Shown here piece after piece: positions 1 to 8,644 of a stretch of DNA of 64,000 nt (positions are counted from its first letter, which is position 1; the number at the start of each line of letters is the position of its first letter). Both the position numbers and the translations under genes were made by a program. The stretch lies in contig NZ_CP032155.1 in assembly GCF_008329905.1 (NCBI RefSeq), forward strand, positions 1,240,001 through 1,304,000, in the 5' to 3' direction. The stretch comes from Mycobacterium sp. ELW1. Its GTDB lineage: Bacteria; Actinomycetota; Actinomycetes; Mycobacteriales; Mycobacteriaceae. The notes under the pieces were generated by a model that was given only the letters and a program-made list of their open reading frames with translations, did not search any database and was not told the DNA's origin.

Positions 1-602
1 GCGGATGGAGTCAGCCAGCCCCGGCGACCTGGTGCATGTCGATGTCAAGAAGGTAGGCAAGATCCCGGCTGGCGGCGGATGGCGCATGTTGGGCCGCAGC
101 GCAGGAAATCATCACTCCCGCAAGGACAGAAGCATAGGAACTGGCAGCGACCGTTCCGGGCGGCGTGGTTATCACTTCTTGCACACCGCCATCGACGCTC
201 ACTCCCGGCTGGCCTACTCCGAACTGCTAATCGACGAACGCAAAGACACAGCTGCTGACTTCTGGCAAAGGGCTAACGAATGGTTCAACGCATGCGGCTT
301 CACCGTACGGAAAGTGTTGACAGACAACGGCTCCTGTTACCGATCCCACTCATTCCGAGATGCACTCGGGCAGATCGAACATCGTCGAACCAAACCCTAT
401 CGACCCCAGACGAACGGCAAGGTGGAGCGATTCCACCGAACCCTTGCCGATGAATGGGCATATGCGCGGCTCTACACCAGCGACGCCGAACGGTGCGCGG
501 AGTTCCCTCGCTGGCTGCATACCTACAATCACCATCGCGGCCACACCGCACTCGGCGGCCAACCACCCGCCACCCGCGTACCTAACCTCTCAGGTCAGTA
601 CA
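1..602 (+). mobile_element. IS481-family insertion sequence, right part only
   Basis: The window opens inside an IS. Its right terminus can be placed at 602: the element ends in ...GTCAGTACA, which on the other strand reads TGTACTGACC, the TGT...ACA style of IS481 ends. It is followed at once by GCTAGT (603-608), which fits the NCTAGN target known for IS481. The left end and the second target copy lie before the window. The insertion lies in the last codons of rpmE2. Confidence 0.75.
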
Positions 603-607
603 GCTAG
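2..607 (+). CDS. IS481-family transposase, C-terminal part
   Basis: This is the DDE integrase core of an IS481-type transposase. Counting from the first in-window Met (position 5), the visible catalytic residues are D13 (VHVDVKK), D107 (LTDNGS) and E141 ([11 protein letters not shown]); the TNGKVER block is typical of the family. The N-terminal helix-turn-helix half is missing because the gene starts before the window. The last sense codons and TAG stop (605-607) fall in the flanking CTAG, so the stop codon seems to be supplied by the target site and not by the element. No frameshift is visible in this part. The product would act in cut-and-paste or copy-paste movement of the IS. Confidence 0.88.
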   Translation, partial: RMESASPGDLVHVDVKKVGKIPAGGGWRMLGRSAGNHHSRKDRSIGTGSDRSGRRGYHFLHTAIDAHSRLAYSELLIDERKDTAADFWQRANEWFNACGFTVRKVLTDNGSCYRSHSFRDALGQIEHRRTKPYRPQTNGKVERFHRTLADEWAYARLYTSDAERCAEFPRWLHTYNHHRGHTALGGQPPATRVPNLSGQYS

Positions 608-857
608 TCCGGCCGTACCGGCGACGGAACTTCTCGACCTGACCCGCCGCGTCCATGATCCGGCGCTCACCCGTCCAGAACGGATGCGACTCCGACGTGA
701 CCTCCGCGACCACGAGAGGGTAGGTGCGCACGCCATCGGCGGTCTCCACGTCGATCGTGCGCGACGTCGTGATCGTGGAACGGGTCAGGAACGTCGTACC
801 GGTCGTGGCGTCCTGGAACACCACCGGGCGGTAGTCGGGGTGGATACCGGGTTTCAT
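582..857 (-). CDS. rpmE2: 50S ribosomal protein L31 type B (zinc-independent)
   Basis: The start [16 protein letters not shown] and the body [26 protein letters not shown] are diagnostic of type-B L31, the paralogue without the zinc-binding cysteines that replaces the Cys form when zinc is scarce. The start at 857 overlaps the CobW stop as ATGA, so the two genes are translationally coupled, and both lie downstream of a Zur-like box. The C-terminus is abnormal: after RRRYGR the frame enters the IS end, and the last six residues (CTDLRG) and the TAG stop are encoded by the IS481-type terminus. The folded core is intact, so the protein may still function. Confidence 0.9.
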   Translation of the reverse strand: MKPGIHPDYRPVVFQDATTGTTFLTRSTITTSRTIDVETADGVRTYPLVVAEVTSESHPFWTGERRIMDAAGQVEKFRRRYGRTSCTDLRG

Positions 858-2062
858 CGGTCTTCTCCGTGGTTGGTTGTGGGCCCGGTTGTGGGCCTGG
901 ATAATTCGCTGTGCCCGGCCGAGTCGCCGCACGGCTCCTCGTGCCAATGCCCGAACGGGTCGGGATAGTCGGCCCAGCTTCCGGGACTGCTCATTTCGTC
1001 ATCGGTGACCAACGCCTGCCGCAGCGCGTCCTCGATCTCGAGGCGTTCCGCGCCGCAGACCAGAATGGTCATCGACGTTCGACGATCGCCGTATCGGTCG
1101 TCCCACGCCAGGCTTGCCATGACTCGGCGTTCCGGTTCGACGTAGGCGACCTCCGAATCACTCATCGCCGCCAGCCACTTTCCGCCTGAGCTGACACGCA
1201 GGCCGCCGCCGGCGGACTCCAGATACATCACGTTGTCGGGCTCATTGGCCAGCCAGATTCGGCCGCGGGTGCGCACCACGCCGGTCAGCAGTACGTCGAG
1301 CGCATCGTGAAGGCGCTCAGGGTGAAACGGGCGGTCGGCGACGAACTCGACGATGCCGACCTGTCCGTCGGTGTCCAGTGGCGGCTCACCGTCCAGCAGC
1401 GGCCCGTGCGGATCGTCAGTGCGGCCACGACGCGCGCCGGGCTCCAGGTTCGCCACTGCTTCCTCGACGTGATCGGGCAGTTGGATGATCCAGGCACGAG
1501 GTGCCAACCGACGCAGAACGGCCACGGTGGTGCGGTCCACTCTCGGCGCCACGATCACGTCGGCGAACTCGCTGTGGCCGACCACCACCTGGGCCACGGT
1601 GCGCCCGTCGTCGAGCTCGTCGTCGCAGAGCGCGTGTGCGAGCCAGGTGGGTGAATCCAAACAGGTGATGACGCCGATGATTTCGACGTCACGGGACGCG
1701 GGTCCGTCGAGGTAGCCGGGGCCCAGGCGGGTCCGGACGTGGTTGATGGCCCAGCAGACGGGTTCGGGCTCCAGGTCGGGCTCCAGGTGTACGACGATCC
1801 GCTCCACATCGGCGCGGCGGTGCAGTCTGCGCAACAGCAGGAGCAGGTCGTTGCGCACCGTGCACGACAGGCAGCCGTGTTCCAGTTCCAGGACGTGACC
1901 GGCGGTGGTGGGAACGCCGTTCTGCACGATGGTCAGAATTCGGTGCACCACATGGCCGTCGAAGTGGTGCCGCACGACCAGAGTTCCGTCCTGCCGCAGC
2001 AGTGTCCTGGCCACGGCGTCGCTGTCACCGTGACCTGCGACCAGCAGTACCGGGGTTCGCAC
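854..2062 (-). CDS. CobW-type GTP-binding protein (Rv0106-like), zinc-stress associated
   Basis: This is a member of the G3E/COG0523 family, close to M. tuberculosis Rv0106, which is Zur-regulated. Family members are proposed metal chaperones or metal-allocation GTPases. The sequence shows [17 protein letters not shown] at the N-terminus, the [12 protein letters not shown] motif in place of the classic GCLCC, and a CobW C-terminal domain ([34 protein letters not shown]). The P-loop is degenerate (GHGDSDAV), so GTP binding is uncertain. GTG at 2062 was chosen because GGAGGT precedes it and it matches the family N-terminus; ATG 2074 and ATG 2122 are longer alternatives, and the 2122 start would place the Zur-like box inside the gene. 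It is followed by rpmE2 with an ATGA overlap. Confidence 0.85.
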   Translation of the reverse strand: MRTPVLLVAGHGDSDAVARTLLRQDGTLVVRHHFDGHVVHRILTIVQNGVPTTAGHVLELEHGCLSCTVRNDLLLLLRRLHRRADVERIVVHLEPDLEPEPVCWAINHVRTRLGPGYLDGPASRDVEIIGVITCLDSPTWLAHALCDDELDDGRTVAQVVVGHSEFADVIVAPRVDRTTVAVLRRLAPRAWIIQLPDHVEEAVANLEPGARRGRTDDPHGPLLDGEPPLDTDGQVGIVEFVADRPFHPERLHDALDVLLTGVVRTRGRIWLANEPDNVMYLESAGGGLRVSSGGKWLAAMSDSEVAYVEPERRVMASLAWDDRYGDRRTSMTILVCGAERLEIEDALRQALVTDDEMSSPGSWADYPDPFGHWHEEPCGDSAGHSELSRPTTGPTTNHGEDR

Positions 2063-2076
2063 CGCACCTCCCATAT

Positions 2077-2091
2077 TGAAAACGATTTCCA
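2077..2091 (-). promoter_or_regulatory. Zur-box-like operator upstream of cobW/rpmE2
   Basis: TGAAAACGATTTCCA is an imperfect palindrome resembling mycobacterial Zur sites (TGAAAATCATTTTCA type). It lies immediately upstream of the CobW start, between the two divergent zinc-stress operons. Assignment is by motif recognition and gene context. Confidence 0.7.
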
Positions 2092-2130
2092 TTAACTGCT
2101 CGCACACGCTACAGTGCGACACGGCACTTG

Positions 2131-2146
2131 TCGAAAATCATTTTCA
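2131..2146 (+). promoter_or_regulatory. Zur-box-like operator upstream of rpmB2 operon
   Basis: TCGAAAATCATTTTCA contains the perfect inverted repeat GAAAAT-C-ATTTTC (2133-2145). It lies 31 bases before the rpmB2 start, where bound Zur would block transcription when zinc is plentiful. The divergent gene pair has its own second copy about 55 bases away. Confidence 0.8.
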
Positions 2147-2176
2147 ATAATACGAACGGCCGCAGGAGGGTTGTCG

Positions 2177-2413
2177 ATGTCTGCACGATGCCAAGTCACC
2201 GGGCGCTCACCGGGTTTCGGTAATTCGGTGTCGCACTCGCATCGGCGCACCAGCCGGCGCTGGTCGCCGAATATCCAGATCAAGACCTACTACTTGCCCT
2301 CGGAGGGGAGGCGCGTCCGGCTTCGGGTCAGCGCCAAGGGCATCAAGGTCATCGACCGCGACGGGATCGAAGCCGTGGTGGCGCGCATGCGCCGGGAAGG
2401 ACAGAAAATCTGA
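2177..2413 (+). CDS. rpmB2: 50S ribosomal protein L28, zinc-independent paralogue
   Basis: 78 aa. [20 protein letters not shown]...RRWSPNIQ...[17 protein letters not shown] is a clear L28. Only one Cys remains, so the zinc-coordinating set of the primary paralogue is absent (the C-minus form). The strong ribosome binding site AGGAGG (2163-2169) fixes the start. It is the first gene of the C-minus operon, 31 bases after a Zur-like box, so expression should rise on zinc depletion. The stop overlaps the rpmG start by one base (TGATG). Confidence 0.93.
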   Translation: MSARCQVTGRSPGFGNSVSHSHRRTSRRWSPNIQIKTYYLPSEGRRVRLRVSAKGIKVIDRDGIEAVVARMRREGQKI

Positions 2414-2577
2414 TGGCACGCAACGAGATCCGGCCCACCGTGAAGCTGCGGTCGACCGCCGGCACCGGGTATACCTACGTGACAAAGAAGAACCGCCGCA
2501 ACGATCCCGACCGGATGGTGTTGCGGAAATACGACCCCGTGATTCGGCGCCACGTTGAGTTCCGAGAGGAGCGCTGA
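2413..2577 (+). CDS. rpmG: 50S ribosomal protein L33, zinc-independent paralogue
   Basis: 54 aa with the L33 pattern [46 protein letters not shown]. It contains no cysteine at all, which marks the C-minus form that does not bind zinc. The ATG overlaps the rpmB2 stop by one base and the gene is followed one base later by rpsN2, so it is deep inside one operon and needs no promoter of its own. Confidence 0.93.
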   Translation: MARNEIRPTVKLRSTAGTGYTYVTKKNRRNDPDRMVLRKYDPVIRRHVEFREER

Positions 2578-2578
2578 C

Positions 2579-2884
2579 GTGGCCAAGCGATCCAAGATCG
2601 TCAAGAACGACCAGCGCGTCGAGACAGTCGCCCGCTACGCCGAGCGCCGGGCCGAACTGAAGAACATCATCCGCTCGCCGGGCAGCACCGCGGACGAAAA
2701 GCTCAGCGCCCAGCGCGAACTGGCACGTCAGCCGCGCGATGCGAGCGCGGTGCGGGTGCGCAACCGCGATGCCGTCGACGGGCGCCCGCGCGGACATCTG
2801 CGGAAGTTCGGTCTGTCGAGAGTGCGGGTGCGCGAACTGGCCCACCAGGGACAGCTGCCCGGAGTTCGGAAGGCGAGCTGGTGA
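2579..2884 (+). CDS. rpsN2: 30S ribosomal protein S14, zinc-independent (long) paralogue
   Basis: 101 aa, GTG start: [28 protein letters not shown], then [31 protein letters not shown], the long S14 form. The short zinc S14 carries CXXC pairs; none are present here. GTG at 2579 lies one base after the rpmG stop and matches the family start; ATG 2555 would overlap rpmG. The stop overlaps the rpsR2 start as GTGA. S14 belongs to the 30S head; this copy replaces the zinc form under zinc limitation. Confidence 0.93.
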   Translation: MAKRSKIVKNDQRVETVARYAERRAELKNIIRSPGSTADEKLSAQRELARQPRDASAVRVRNRDAVDGRPRGHLRKFGLSRVRVRELAHQGQLPGVRKASW

Positions 2885-3129
2885 AAGCGAAGAACCGCAA
2901 CCGGCGTCCGGCCCCGGAGTTCAAGCCCCGGCGCAACACTCTCACCGGGATGGGACTGACCTCGGTGGACTACAAAGACACCGCCACCCTGCGGGTGTTC
3001 ATCTCCGAACGCGGAAAGATCCGGTCCCGCAGGGTCACCGGCCTCACGGTGCGCCAGCAGCGTCAGGTGGCGACCGCCATCAAGAACGCGAGGGAGATGG
3101 CGCTGCTGCCGTACCCGGGGGCGAAATGA
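2881..3129 (+). CDS. rpsR2: 30S ribosomal protein S18, zinc-independent paralogue
   Basis: 82 aa, GTG start (GTGA overlap with rpsN2). The S18 pattern is clear: [37 protein letters not shown] then [21 protein letters not shown]. It has no cysteine, as expected for the C-minus paralogue. The gene closes the ribosomal part of the operon and overlaps the next small Cys-rich gene by ATGA. Confidence 0.93.
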   Translation: MKAKNRNRRPAPEFKPRRNTLTGMGLTSVDYKDTATLRVFISERGKIRSRRVTGLTVRQQRQVATAIKNAREMALLPYPGAK

Positions 3130-3401
3130 CGTCCACGCCGTTCACTGTTGTCGTCTGCGCCTGTTGCACGCCGCCGGACACGTCCGTGTTCGACGCTCTG
3201 CGGACCATGGTGCGGGAAAGCTCAGGCGGAATGCTGGTGTCCGCGCCGTGCCTGCTCGGCCCGGATGGCTGCCCGGACGGCTGCCACGCACACCGCGGTG
3301 GAGGTGCGGTCGCCGTGGTCCAGCCGTGCCGGGCCGATCGCTCGCCGGTCGGTCCCGCCCGATGGATCGACCTCAGCGCTCCGCGCGCTGATAGGCCGTG
3401 A
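3126..3401 (+). CDS. Small Cys-rich protein at end of C-minus ribosomal operon (Mrf-like candidate)
   Basis: 91 aa, starting in an ATGA overlap with rpsR2, so it is translated with the ribosomal operon. It has clustered cysteines: [10 protein letters not shown] near the N-terminus, then [18 protein letters not shown], which could bind metal. In M. smegmatis the last gene of this operon is known to encode Mrf, a CXXC protein that recruits the hibernation factor Mpy in zinc-starved cells; position, size and cysteines fit that role, but I cannot align it, so the identity is inferred. Its 3' end overlaps the convergent Ltp gene by 29 bases. Confidence 0.65.
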   Translation: MTSTPFTVVVCACCTPPDTSVFDALRTMVRESSGGMLVSAPCLLGPDGCPDGCHAHRGGGAVAVVQPCRADRSPVGPARWIDLSAPRADRP

Positions 3402-4563
3402 CGACCGCCGCCCCGCCGAGACCGATGTTGTGCTGCAGCGCGGCGGTCACGTTGTCGACCTGACGTTTGTCCGCGGTGCCGCGCAGCTGCCAGGTCAGCT
3501 CGGCGCACTGTGCCAGACCGGTCGCGCCCAGCGGATGGCCCTTGGAGATCAGCCCGCCCGACGGGTTCACCACCCAGCGTCCGCCATAGGTGGTGTCGTT
3601 GTTGTCGATCAGCTCCGGCGCTTCGCCCTCGCCGCACAGGCCCAGGGCCTCATAGAGCAGCAGCTCGTTGGCCGAGAAGCAATCGTGCAACTCGATCACC
3701 TGGAAGTCGGCCGGGCCGAGACCGGACTGGTCGTAAACCTGTTGTGCGGCCTGAACATTCATGTCGTAGCCGATGATGTTGGCCGCGCTGCCGTCGAAAG
3801 TCGACGCGAAATCGGTGGTCATCGCCTGCCCGACGATCTCGACGGCCTGACCGGCCAGCCCGTGCTTGTCGACGAACGCCTCACTGGCCACGATCGCGGC
3901 GCCGGAGCCGTCCGAGGTGGGGGAGCACTGCAGCTTGGTCAGCGGATCGGAGATCATCTTCGCGCCCAGGATGTCATCGAGGGTGTACTCCTCCTGGAAC
4001 TGCGCGTACGGATTGTTCACCGAGTGCTTGTGGTTCTTGAAGCCGATCTTCGCGAAGTGTTCGGCGGTGGTGCCGTACTTCTTCATATGCTCGCGGCCTG
4101 CCGCACCGAACATCCACGGTGCCACCGGAAACGTCATCGAGTCGGTCTCGTTGAGGGCGACGATATGACGCATCAGCGGCGACTCGCGATCCTCCGCGCC
4201 GCCGCCGAGCGAGCCGGGCTGCATCTTCTCGAAGCCCAGGGCGATGGTGCAGTCGGCGAGGCCACCGCGGATGGCCTGAGCGGCCAGGTACAGCGCCGTC
4301 GAGCCTGTCGAACAGTTGTTGTTGACGTTGACGATCGGGATGCCGGTCATGCCGAGCTCGTAGAGCGCACGTTGGCCTGAGGTGGAGTCACCCGAGCAGT
4401 AGCCGACGTAACCCTGCTGCACCTCGGCGTAGTCGATGCCGGCATCGGCCAGCGCCTTGGTGCCGGACTCGTTGGCCATCTGGGGATAGTCCCAGCCTTC
4501 GCGGCGGCCCGGCTTCTCGAACTTGGTCATCCCGACCCCGACGACGAACACCCTGTTCGGCAT
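3373..4563 (-). CDS. Thiolase-fold lipid-transfer protein (Ltp/SCP-x type, Rv1627c-like)
   Basis: 396 aa. [39 protein letters not shown] (nucleophilic Cys region), HDCFSANE and [14 protein letters not shown] are the thiolase/SCP-x signatures. The second catalytic Cys of biosynthetic thiolases is not visible; the corresponding segment reads [10 protein letters not shown], as in Ltp proteins that cleave by a retro-aldol or modified thiolytic reaction in steroid side-chain loss. The sequence closely recalls M. tuberculosis Rv1627c. ATG 4563 follows AAGGGAT; the longer frame to 4674 would run over the KstR-type operator. That operator (4612-4625) lies between this gene and the divergent reductase gene, which supports a role in sterol catabolism. 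Confidence 0.85.
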   Translation of the reverse strand: MPNRVFVVGVGMTKFEKPGRREGWDYPQMANESGTKALADAGIDYAEVQQGYVGYCSGDSTSGQRALYELGMTGIPIVNVNNNCSTGSTALYLAAQAIRGGLADCTIALGFEKMQPGSLGGGAEDRESPLMRHIVALNETDSMTFPVAPWMFGAAGREHMKKYGTTAEHFAKIGFKNHKHSVNNPYAQFQEEYTLDDILGAKMISDPLTKLQCSPTSDGSGAAIVASEAFVDKHGLAGQAVEIVGQAMTTDFASTFDGSAANIIGYDMNVQAAQQVYDQSGLGPADFQVIELHDCFSANELLLYEALGLCGEGEAPELIDNNDTTYGGRWVVNPSGGLISKGHPLGATGLAQCAELTWQLRGTADKRQVDNVTAALQHNIGLGGAAVVTAYQRAER

Positions 4564-4611
4564 AACAATCCCTTCCGTCTCCGCTGACGATCCCGTTAGT
4601 GTAGACCCGAT

Positions 4612-4625
4612 TGGAACACGTTCTA
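4612..4625. promoter_or_regulatory. KstR-type operator (cholesterol regulon)
   Basis: TGGAACACGTTCTA matches the KstR consensus TNNAACNNGTTNNA at every fixed position. It lies in the 83-base divergent gap between the Ltp thiolase and the DapB-like gene. KstR represses cholesterol-catabolic genes in mycobacteria until a steroid CoA thioester binds it. Confidence 0.78.
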
Positions 4626-4646
4626 GTTTTCTGTAGAGGAGCACCA

Positions 4647-5705
4647 ATGACGTTGCGAGTCGTGCAGTGGGCAACCGGGTCGGTCGGGGTCGCGGCGATC
4701 AAGGGTGTGCTGGAACATCCCGAACTCGAACTGGCCGGCTGCTGGGTGCATTCCACGGACAAGGCCGGCAAGGACGTCGGCGACATCATCGGAACCGAAC
4801 CGTTGGGCATCCTGGCCACCAACAACATTGACGACATCCTCGCGCTGGACGCCGACGCGGTGATCTACGCGCCGCTGCTGCCCAACGTCGAGGAAGTGAC
4901 CGCGCTGCTGCGCTCGGGTAAGAACGTCGTCAGCCCCCTGGGCTGGTTCTACCCGAGCGAATCCGAAGCCGCCCCGCTGGAGGCCGCCGCCCGCGAGGGC
5001 AACGTCACTCTGCACGGCGCCGGGATCGGACCGGGTGCGGCCACCGAGTTGTTCCCCCTGCTGATGTCGGTGATGTCCACCGGGGTGACCTACGTGCGGG
5101 CGGAGGAGTTCTCCGACCTTCGGACCTACGGCGCACCCGACGTGCTGCGGCATGTGATGGGCTTCGGGGGCACGCCGGAGAGCGCGTTGACCGGACCCAT
5201 GCAGAAACTGCTCAACGGCGGCTTCTTCCAATCGGTTCGGCTCATCGTCGACCGCCTGGGTTTCGCCGCCGAGCCGCAGATCCGCACCTCCCAGGAGGTG
5301 GCCGTCGCGACCGCGCCCATCGACTCCCCGATGGGAGTGATCGAACCCGGCCAGGTCGCCGGGCGACGCTTCCACTGGGATGCCGTGGTGACCAACACCA
5401 TCGTCGTGCGCATCACGGTCAACTGGCTGATGGGCGAGGAAAACCTGGATCCCGCATGGTCTTTCGGGCCGGCCGGTGAGCGTTATGAGATGGAGGTGCG
5501 GGGCAACCCGAACACCTTCGTCACGGTCAAGGGTTGGCAGCCGGAAAGCGTCGAGGAAGGTTTGGTGAGCAACCCGGGTGTGGTGGCCACCGCGGCGCAC
5601 TGCGTCAACGCCGTTCCGGCGACCTGTGCCGCCGAGCCGGGCGTCGCCAGTTTCTTCGACCTGCCGCTGATCACCGGACGCGCAGCACCTCAACTCGCGC
5701 GCTGA
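4647..5705 (+). CDS. Dihydrodipicolinate reductase-like NAD(P)-binding protein
   Basis: 352 aa. The N-terminus [25 protein letters not shown] has a Rossmann dinucleotide-binding pattern (GSVGVAAI) of the DapB-N / 2,4-diaminopentanoate-dehydrogenase-like family, which is abundant and mostly uncharacterised in mycobacteria. The chain also carries [18 protein letters not shown], a motif common in these proteins. ATG 4647 follows GAGGAG. It shares a KstR-type operator with the divergent Ltp gene, so a steroid- or lipid-linked oxidoreductase role is inferred; the substrate is unknown. True lysine-biosynthetic DapB is much shorter, so that role is unlikely. Confidence 0.75.
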   Translation: MTLRVVQWATGSVGVAAIKGVLEHPELELAGCWVHSTDKAGKDVGDIIGTEPLGILATNNIDDILALDADAVIYAPLLPNVEEVTALLRSGKNVVSPLGWFYPSESEAAPLEAAAREGNVTLHGAGIGPGAATELFPLLMSVMSTGVTYVRAEEFSDLRTYGAPDVLRHVMGFGGTPESALTGPMQKLLNGGFFQSVRLIVDRLGFAAEPQIRTSQEVAVATAPIDSPMGVIEPGQVAGRRFHWDAVVTNTIVVRITVNWLMGEENLDPAWSFGPAGERYEMEVRGNPNTFVTVKGWQPESVEEGLVSNPGVVATAAHCVNAVPATCAAEPGVASFFDLPLITGRAAPQLAR

Positions 5706-5719
5706 CTATCCTTGGCGAG

Positions 5720-6193
5720 ATGGCTCACCCCGTCGTCGTCCAGCAGTCCCGCGCCATTCCCGTCGCGGTACCGGATGCGTTCGCCAAGACGCTGCCGATG
5801 CCGCTGCCCCAGTTGTTCCACCGCTGGTATGGTCCGATCCCACCGATCAAAGCCGTGCACGACCAGACCGGTGACTGGTCGGCGGTGGGGCAGACCCGCG
5901 CCATCGCCCTGGTCGGGGGCGGAGGCATGAGGGAAACCCTGACCACGGTCGACGCGCCTCATGCGTTCGGCTACACCCTCACCGACATCCGCGGCGCGAT
6001 GGCGCCGCTGATCGATCACGTCGAGGGGCTGTGGGCCTTCAGCGAACAGGGCACCGGCACGAAGGTGACCTGGCAATGGACCCTGCACCCGAAGTCGGCG
6101 CTGACCGCGCCGTTACTGCCGGTGTTCGCCCGGATCTGGCGCGGCTATGCCAACCAGGCCCTGGCCACTCTCTCGGATCACCTGCTGAGCTAG
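5720..6193 (+). CDS. SRPBCC family (polyketide cyclase/START-like) protein
   Basis: 157 aa. The chain has the SRPBCC lay-out: a short N-terminal strand (QQSRAIPVAVPDAFAKTLPMPLPQLFHRWYGPIPP), a central beta region (TRAIALVGGGGMRETLTTVDAPHAFGYTLTDI), a WQWTLHP strand and a long C-terminal helix. Such proteins bind hydrophobic ligands. It follows the DapB-like gene by 14 bases in the same direction and is probably co-transcribed with it. Its stop overlaps the convergent acyl-CoA dehydrogenase stop by three bases. The ligand cannot be told from sequence. Confidence 0.7.
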   Translation: MAHPVVVQQSRAIPVAVPDAFAKTLPMPLPQLFHRWYGPIPPIKAVHDQTGDWSAVGQTRAIALVGGGGMRETLTTVDAPHAFGYTLTDIRGAMAPLIDHVEGLWAFSEQGTGTKVTWQWTLHPKSALTAPLLPVFARIWRGYANQALATLSDHLLS

Positions 6194-7362
6194 GACCCCA
6201 GCAAGGCCGCGGGCCCGCGCTGCATCAGCTGGCGCCCGATGATGATCCGCTGAATCTCACTGGCGCCCTCCCAGATTCGCTCCACCCGCAGTTCGCGGAA
6301 CATCCGCTCCGCGACGTTCTCGCGCATGTATCCGCGCCCGCCGAAGATCTGCACCGCCCGGTCGGCCACCCGGCCGGCCATCTCCGAGCAGTACAGCTTG
6401 GCCATCGAGGCCTGGCCGTGCAGTGCCTTGCGGTCGAGGCCGGCATCGATACCGCGGGCCACCTCGTAGAGCATGCTGCGTGCGGCGAACAGCTCGGTGG
6501 CGCTGTCGGCGAGCATTCCGGCCACCAACTGGTATTCGCCGAGCGGCTTGCCGTCGACCATGCGATCTGTTGCGAATGAGGTCATCTCGTCGACCAGGCG
6601 TTGAGCGGCGCCCACACAGCGCGACGCCACCATGAGCCGTTCGAAGCGAAACCAGTCCTGGGTGAACGTCATGCCTTCGCCCTCGGCGCCGACCAGATGA
6701 CTGACCGGAACCCGGACGTCGGTGAACGACACGATCGGATGCTCGTCGGGAATGTGGTGCGAATAGTGCGGAGTGCGTACCACCTCCACGCCGGGCCAGG
6801 GCAGATCCACCACGAGCAGCACGTGGTCACCCTCGTGCGGACCGCCGACCAGAACAGCCTGAACGAAGACGTACTCGGCCAAGTTGAACGACGTGACGTG
6901 CCACTTGATCCCGTTGATCACGTACTCGTCACCCTCGCGGCGCGCGGTCGTCTCCAACGCCGACACATCGGAGCCGGCGAACTCTTCGGTGATCGCGTAC
7001 GCCTCGTGCTTCTCGCCACGCACCGCGGGGAGCAGCCAGCGCTGCTTCTGGTATTCGGTGGCCACCCCGGCCCACCACTGCGGCGGGGTGTGCATCACCC
7101 AGGCGATCGCGTTGGTGACCCTACCGACCTGCTCCTGGACCAGAACTTGTTGCAGCGCAGTGAATCCCGGACCACCGACCGAGGTGGGCATGTTGGTGGC
7201 GTACAGGCCCAGTTCGATCGCCCTGGCGTGATGCTCGGCGGTCAGCTCCTTGGGCAGCTGGCCGCCGGCCATCTCGGCGTCCACCTCGTAGGGGATCAGT
7301 GTCTCGACGAACTCGCGGGCGGTGTCCCGGATCCGCAGGTCTTCGGCTGTCAACCCATACAT
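6190..7362 (-). CDS. Acyl-CoA dehydrogenase
   Basis: 390 aa, FAD-dependent acyl-CoA dehydrogenase: YAITEEFAGSDVSALETTARR (flavin/substrate motif), NGIKWHVTSFNLAEYVFVQAV, RCVGAAQRLVDEM, and the C-terminal signature QIFGGRGYMRENVAERMFRELRVERIWEGASEIQRIIIGRQL. The base Glu is in the EGASE segment, the position used by isovaleryl- and long-chain types. ATG 7362 has GGAGAG eight bases upstream. The gene diverges from the FAD oxidoreductase gene at 7429; the palindrome at 7394-7409 lies between them, so it is probably part of the local TetR regulon. The substrate is unknown. Confidence 0.88.
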   Translation of the reverse strand: MYGLTAEDLRIRDTAREFVETLIPYEVDAEMAGGQLPKELTAEHHARAIELGLYATNMPTSVGGPGFTALQQVLVQEQVGRVTNAIAWVMHTPPQWWAGVATEYQKQRWLLPAVRGEKHEAYAITEEFAGSDVSALETTARREGDEYVINGIKWHVTSFNLAEYVFVQAVLVGGPHEGDHVLLVVDLPWPGVEVVRTPHYSHHIPDEHPIVSFTDVRVPVSHLVGAEGEGMTFTQDWFRFERLMVASRCVGAAQRLVDEMTSFATDRMVDGKPLGEYQLVAGMLADSATELFAARSMLYEVARGIDAGLDRKALHGQASMAKLYCSEMAGRVADRAVQIFGGRGYMRENVAERMFRELRVERIWEGASEIQRIIIGRQLMQRGPAALLGS

Positions 7363-7393
7363 TCGCGGTGCTCTCCGCTCCCTGGAAGCTCTT

Positions 7394-7409
7394 GACTGAG
7401 CGTTCAGTC
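7394..7409. promoter_or_regulatory. TetR-type palindromic operator 1
   Basis: GACTGA-GCGT-TCAGTC has perfect 6-base arms and lies in the 66-base gap between the divergent acyl-CoA dehydrogenase and FAD oxidoreductase genes. The whole stretch TTGACTGAGCGTTCAGTCTA recurs unchanged upstream of the PotD gene at about 16034. Confidence 0.72.
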
Positions 7410-7428
7410 TATGCCACGGTCTTGAGGT

Positions 7429-8625
7429 ATGGCCAGCAGTCACAGTGCGGACATCGTGGTCGTCGGTGGTGGAACTGTCGGGGCGTGGACGGCCGTGCAA
7501 TTGGCCGAACGCGGCGCAGGCCGGGTCGTGCTTCTCGAGGCGCAGACACTCGGTGATGGGGCCAGCAGCCGCGCTGCCGGAATGGTGCGCGCGCAAGGCG
7601 GCACCGAGACCGCGATCAGGCTTGGGTTGCGCAGCCAGGAGTTCTACTCCACCAGCGGGGACCGTTACCCACTGGACTGCGGCTTCGTGGCGCAGGGCTA
7701 TCTGATGCCCTGCTTCACCAATGCCGAAGTGCAACAGGCACACGATCGGATTGCGTTGCAGCGCCGACTCGGACTGGCCGTGGAATGGCTGTCCAGTTCC
7801 GATATCGACGACCGGCGCACGGGCTTGGCGCCCGGGGTGACCGCAGGCGGCTCGTATGCGCCCGGCGACGGATACATCAACGCGCCACGCAACGTACTCG
7901 CCTACGCCGCGGCGCTGACCGCACACCGAGTGGATGTCCGGGAACGCTGCTCCTTCACCGGTCTGCGGGTGGCCAACGGGCGGGTGGTCGGCGTCGACAC
8001 ATCAGACGGTCCGATCGACACCGGCCGGGTGGTGCTCACCGGTGGACCAATGCTCGGTGAGGTCGGCGCGACGGCAGGTGGGCGCATCCCGGCGGGCGGT
8101 ACCCGCCACCAGGTCGTGGTCACCGAGCCGCTGCGTGACGCCGACATCGATGAACTTCCCATGGTGTTCGATGTGAGCGAAGGAATCTACTGGCGCCCAG
8201 GAGAATTCGGGGGTGTGCTGTGGGGGATGAGCAACCCGGCCGAACGGCCCGGTGAGGCTACCGAGTTCGACTGGAGTTACTACCAGAAGGCGCTGGCCCG
8301 CATCGAGTCGCTGTTTCCGGCGGTGCGCGGTCTCGGGCTTCGGCGCGCATGGGCGGCGACGATCGACTACACCGGTGACCATCTGCCGATACTGGGTCCG
8401 CTGCTGACCGACGACGGTGCGATCGACGGCACCGTGGTGGCCAGTCCGGCCGGGCACGGCATGATGTGGGGCCCCGCGGTCGCCGAGGCGGCCGCGGACC
8501 TCACGCTCACCGGTGGGTGTGACTGGCTGGATCTGACCGACCTCGGTTTGGACCGCTTCGATGCCGACGGCAACAGCCGGCTCGAGCCCGAGCCGATTTC
8601 CCTACCGTTTCCCGAACACGCCTGA
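7429..8625 (+). CDS. FAD-dependent oxidoreductase, DAO family (sarcosine/dimethylglycine-oxidase-like)
   Basis: 398 aa. The N-terminal dinucleotide-binding motif VVVGGGTVGAWTAVQLAERG and the second conserved segment GASSRAAGMVRAQGG identify the D-amino-acid/sarcosine oxidase fold. The C-terminus DYTGDHLPILGPL...ASPAGHGMMWGPAVAEAAADL is the usual FAD-binding end of glycine-oxidase-like enzymes. It would oxidise a secondary or tertiary amine or amino acid with FAD. It is followed 19 bases later by a cupin gene and preceded by the operator at 7394, diverging from an acyl-CoA dehydrogenase. The exact substrate is open; the neighbouring Rieske and aminotransferase genes favour an N-methylated or polyamine-like compound. 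Confidence 0.82.
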   Translation: MASSHSADIVVVGGGTVGAWTAVQLAERGAGRVVLLEAQTLGDGASSRAAGMVRAQGGTETAIRLGLRSQEFYSTSGDRYPLDCGFVAQGYLMPCFTNAEVQQAHDRIALQRRLGLAVEWLSSSDIDDRRTGLAPGVTAGGSYAPGDGYINAPRNVLAYAAALTAHRVDVRERCSFTGLRVANGRVVGVDTSDGPIDTGRVVLTGGPMLGEVGATAGGRIPAGGTRHQVVVTEPLRDADIDELPMVFDVSEGIYWRPGEFGGVLWGMSNPAERPGEATEFDWSYYQKALARIESLFPAVRGLGLRRAWAATIDYTGDHLPILGPLLTDDGAIDGTVVASPAGHGMMWGPAVAEAAADLTLTGGCDWLDLTDLGLDRFDADGNSRLEPEPISLPFPEHA

Positions 8626-8644
8626 TGCGAAAGGTTTTCCTTCC

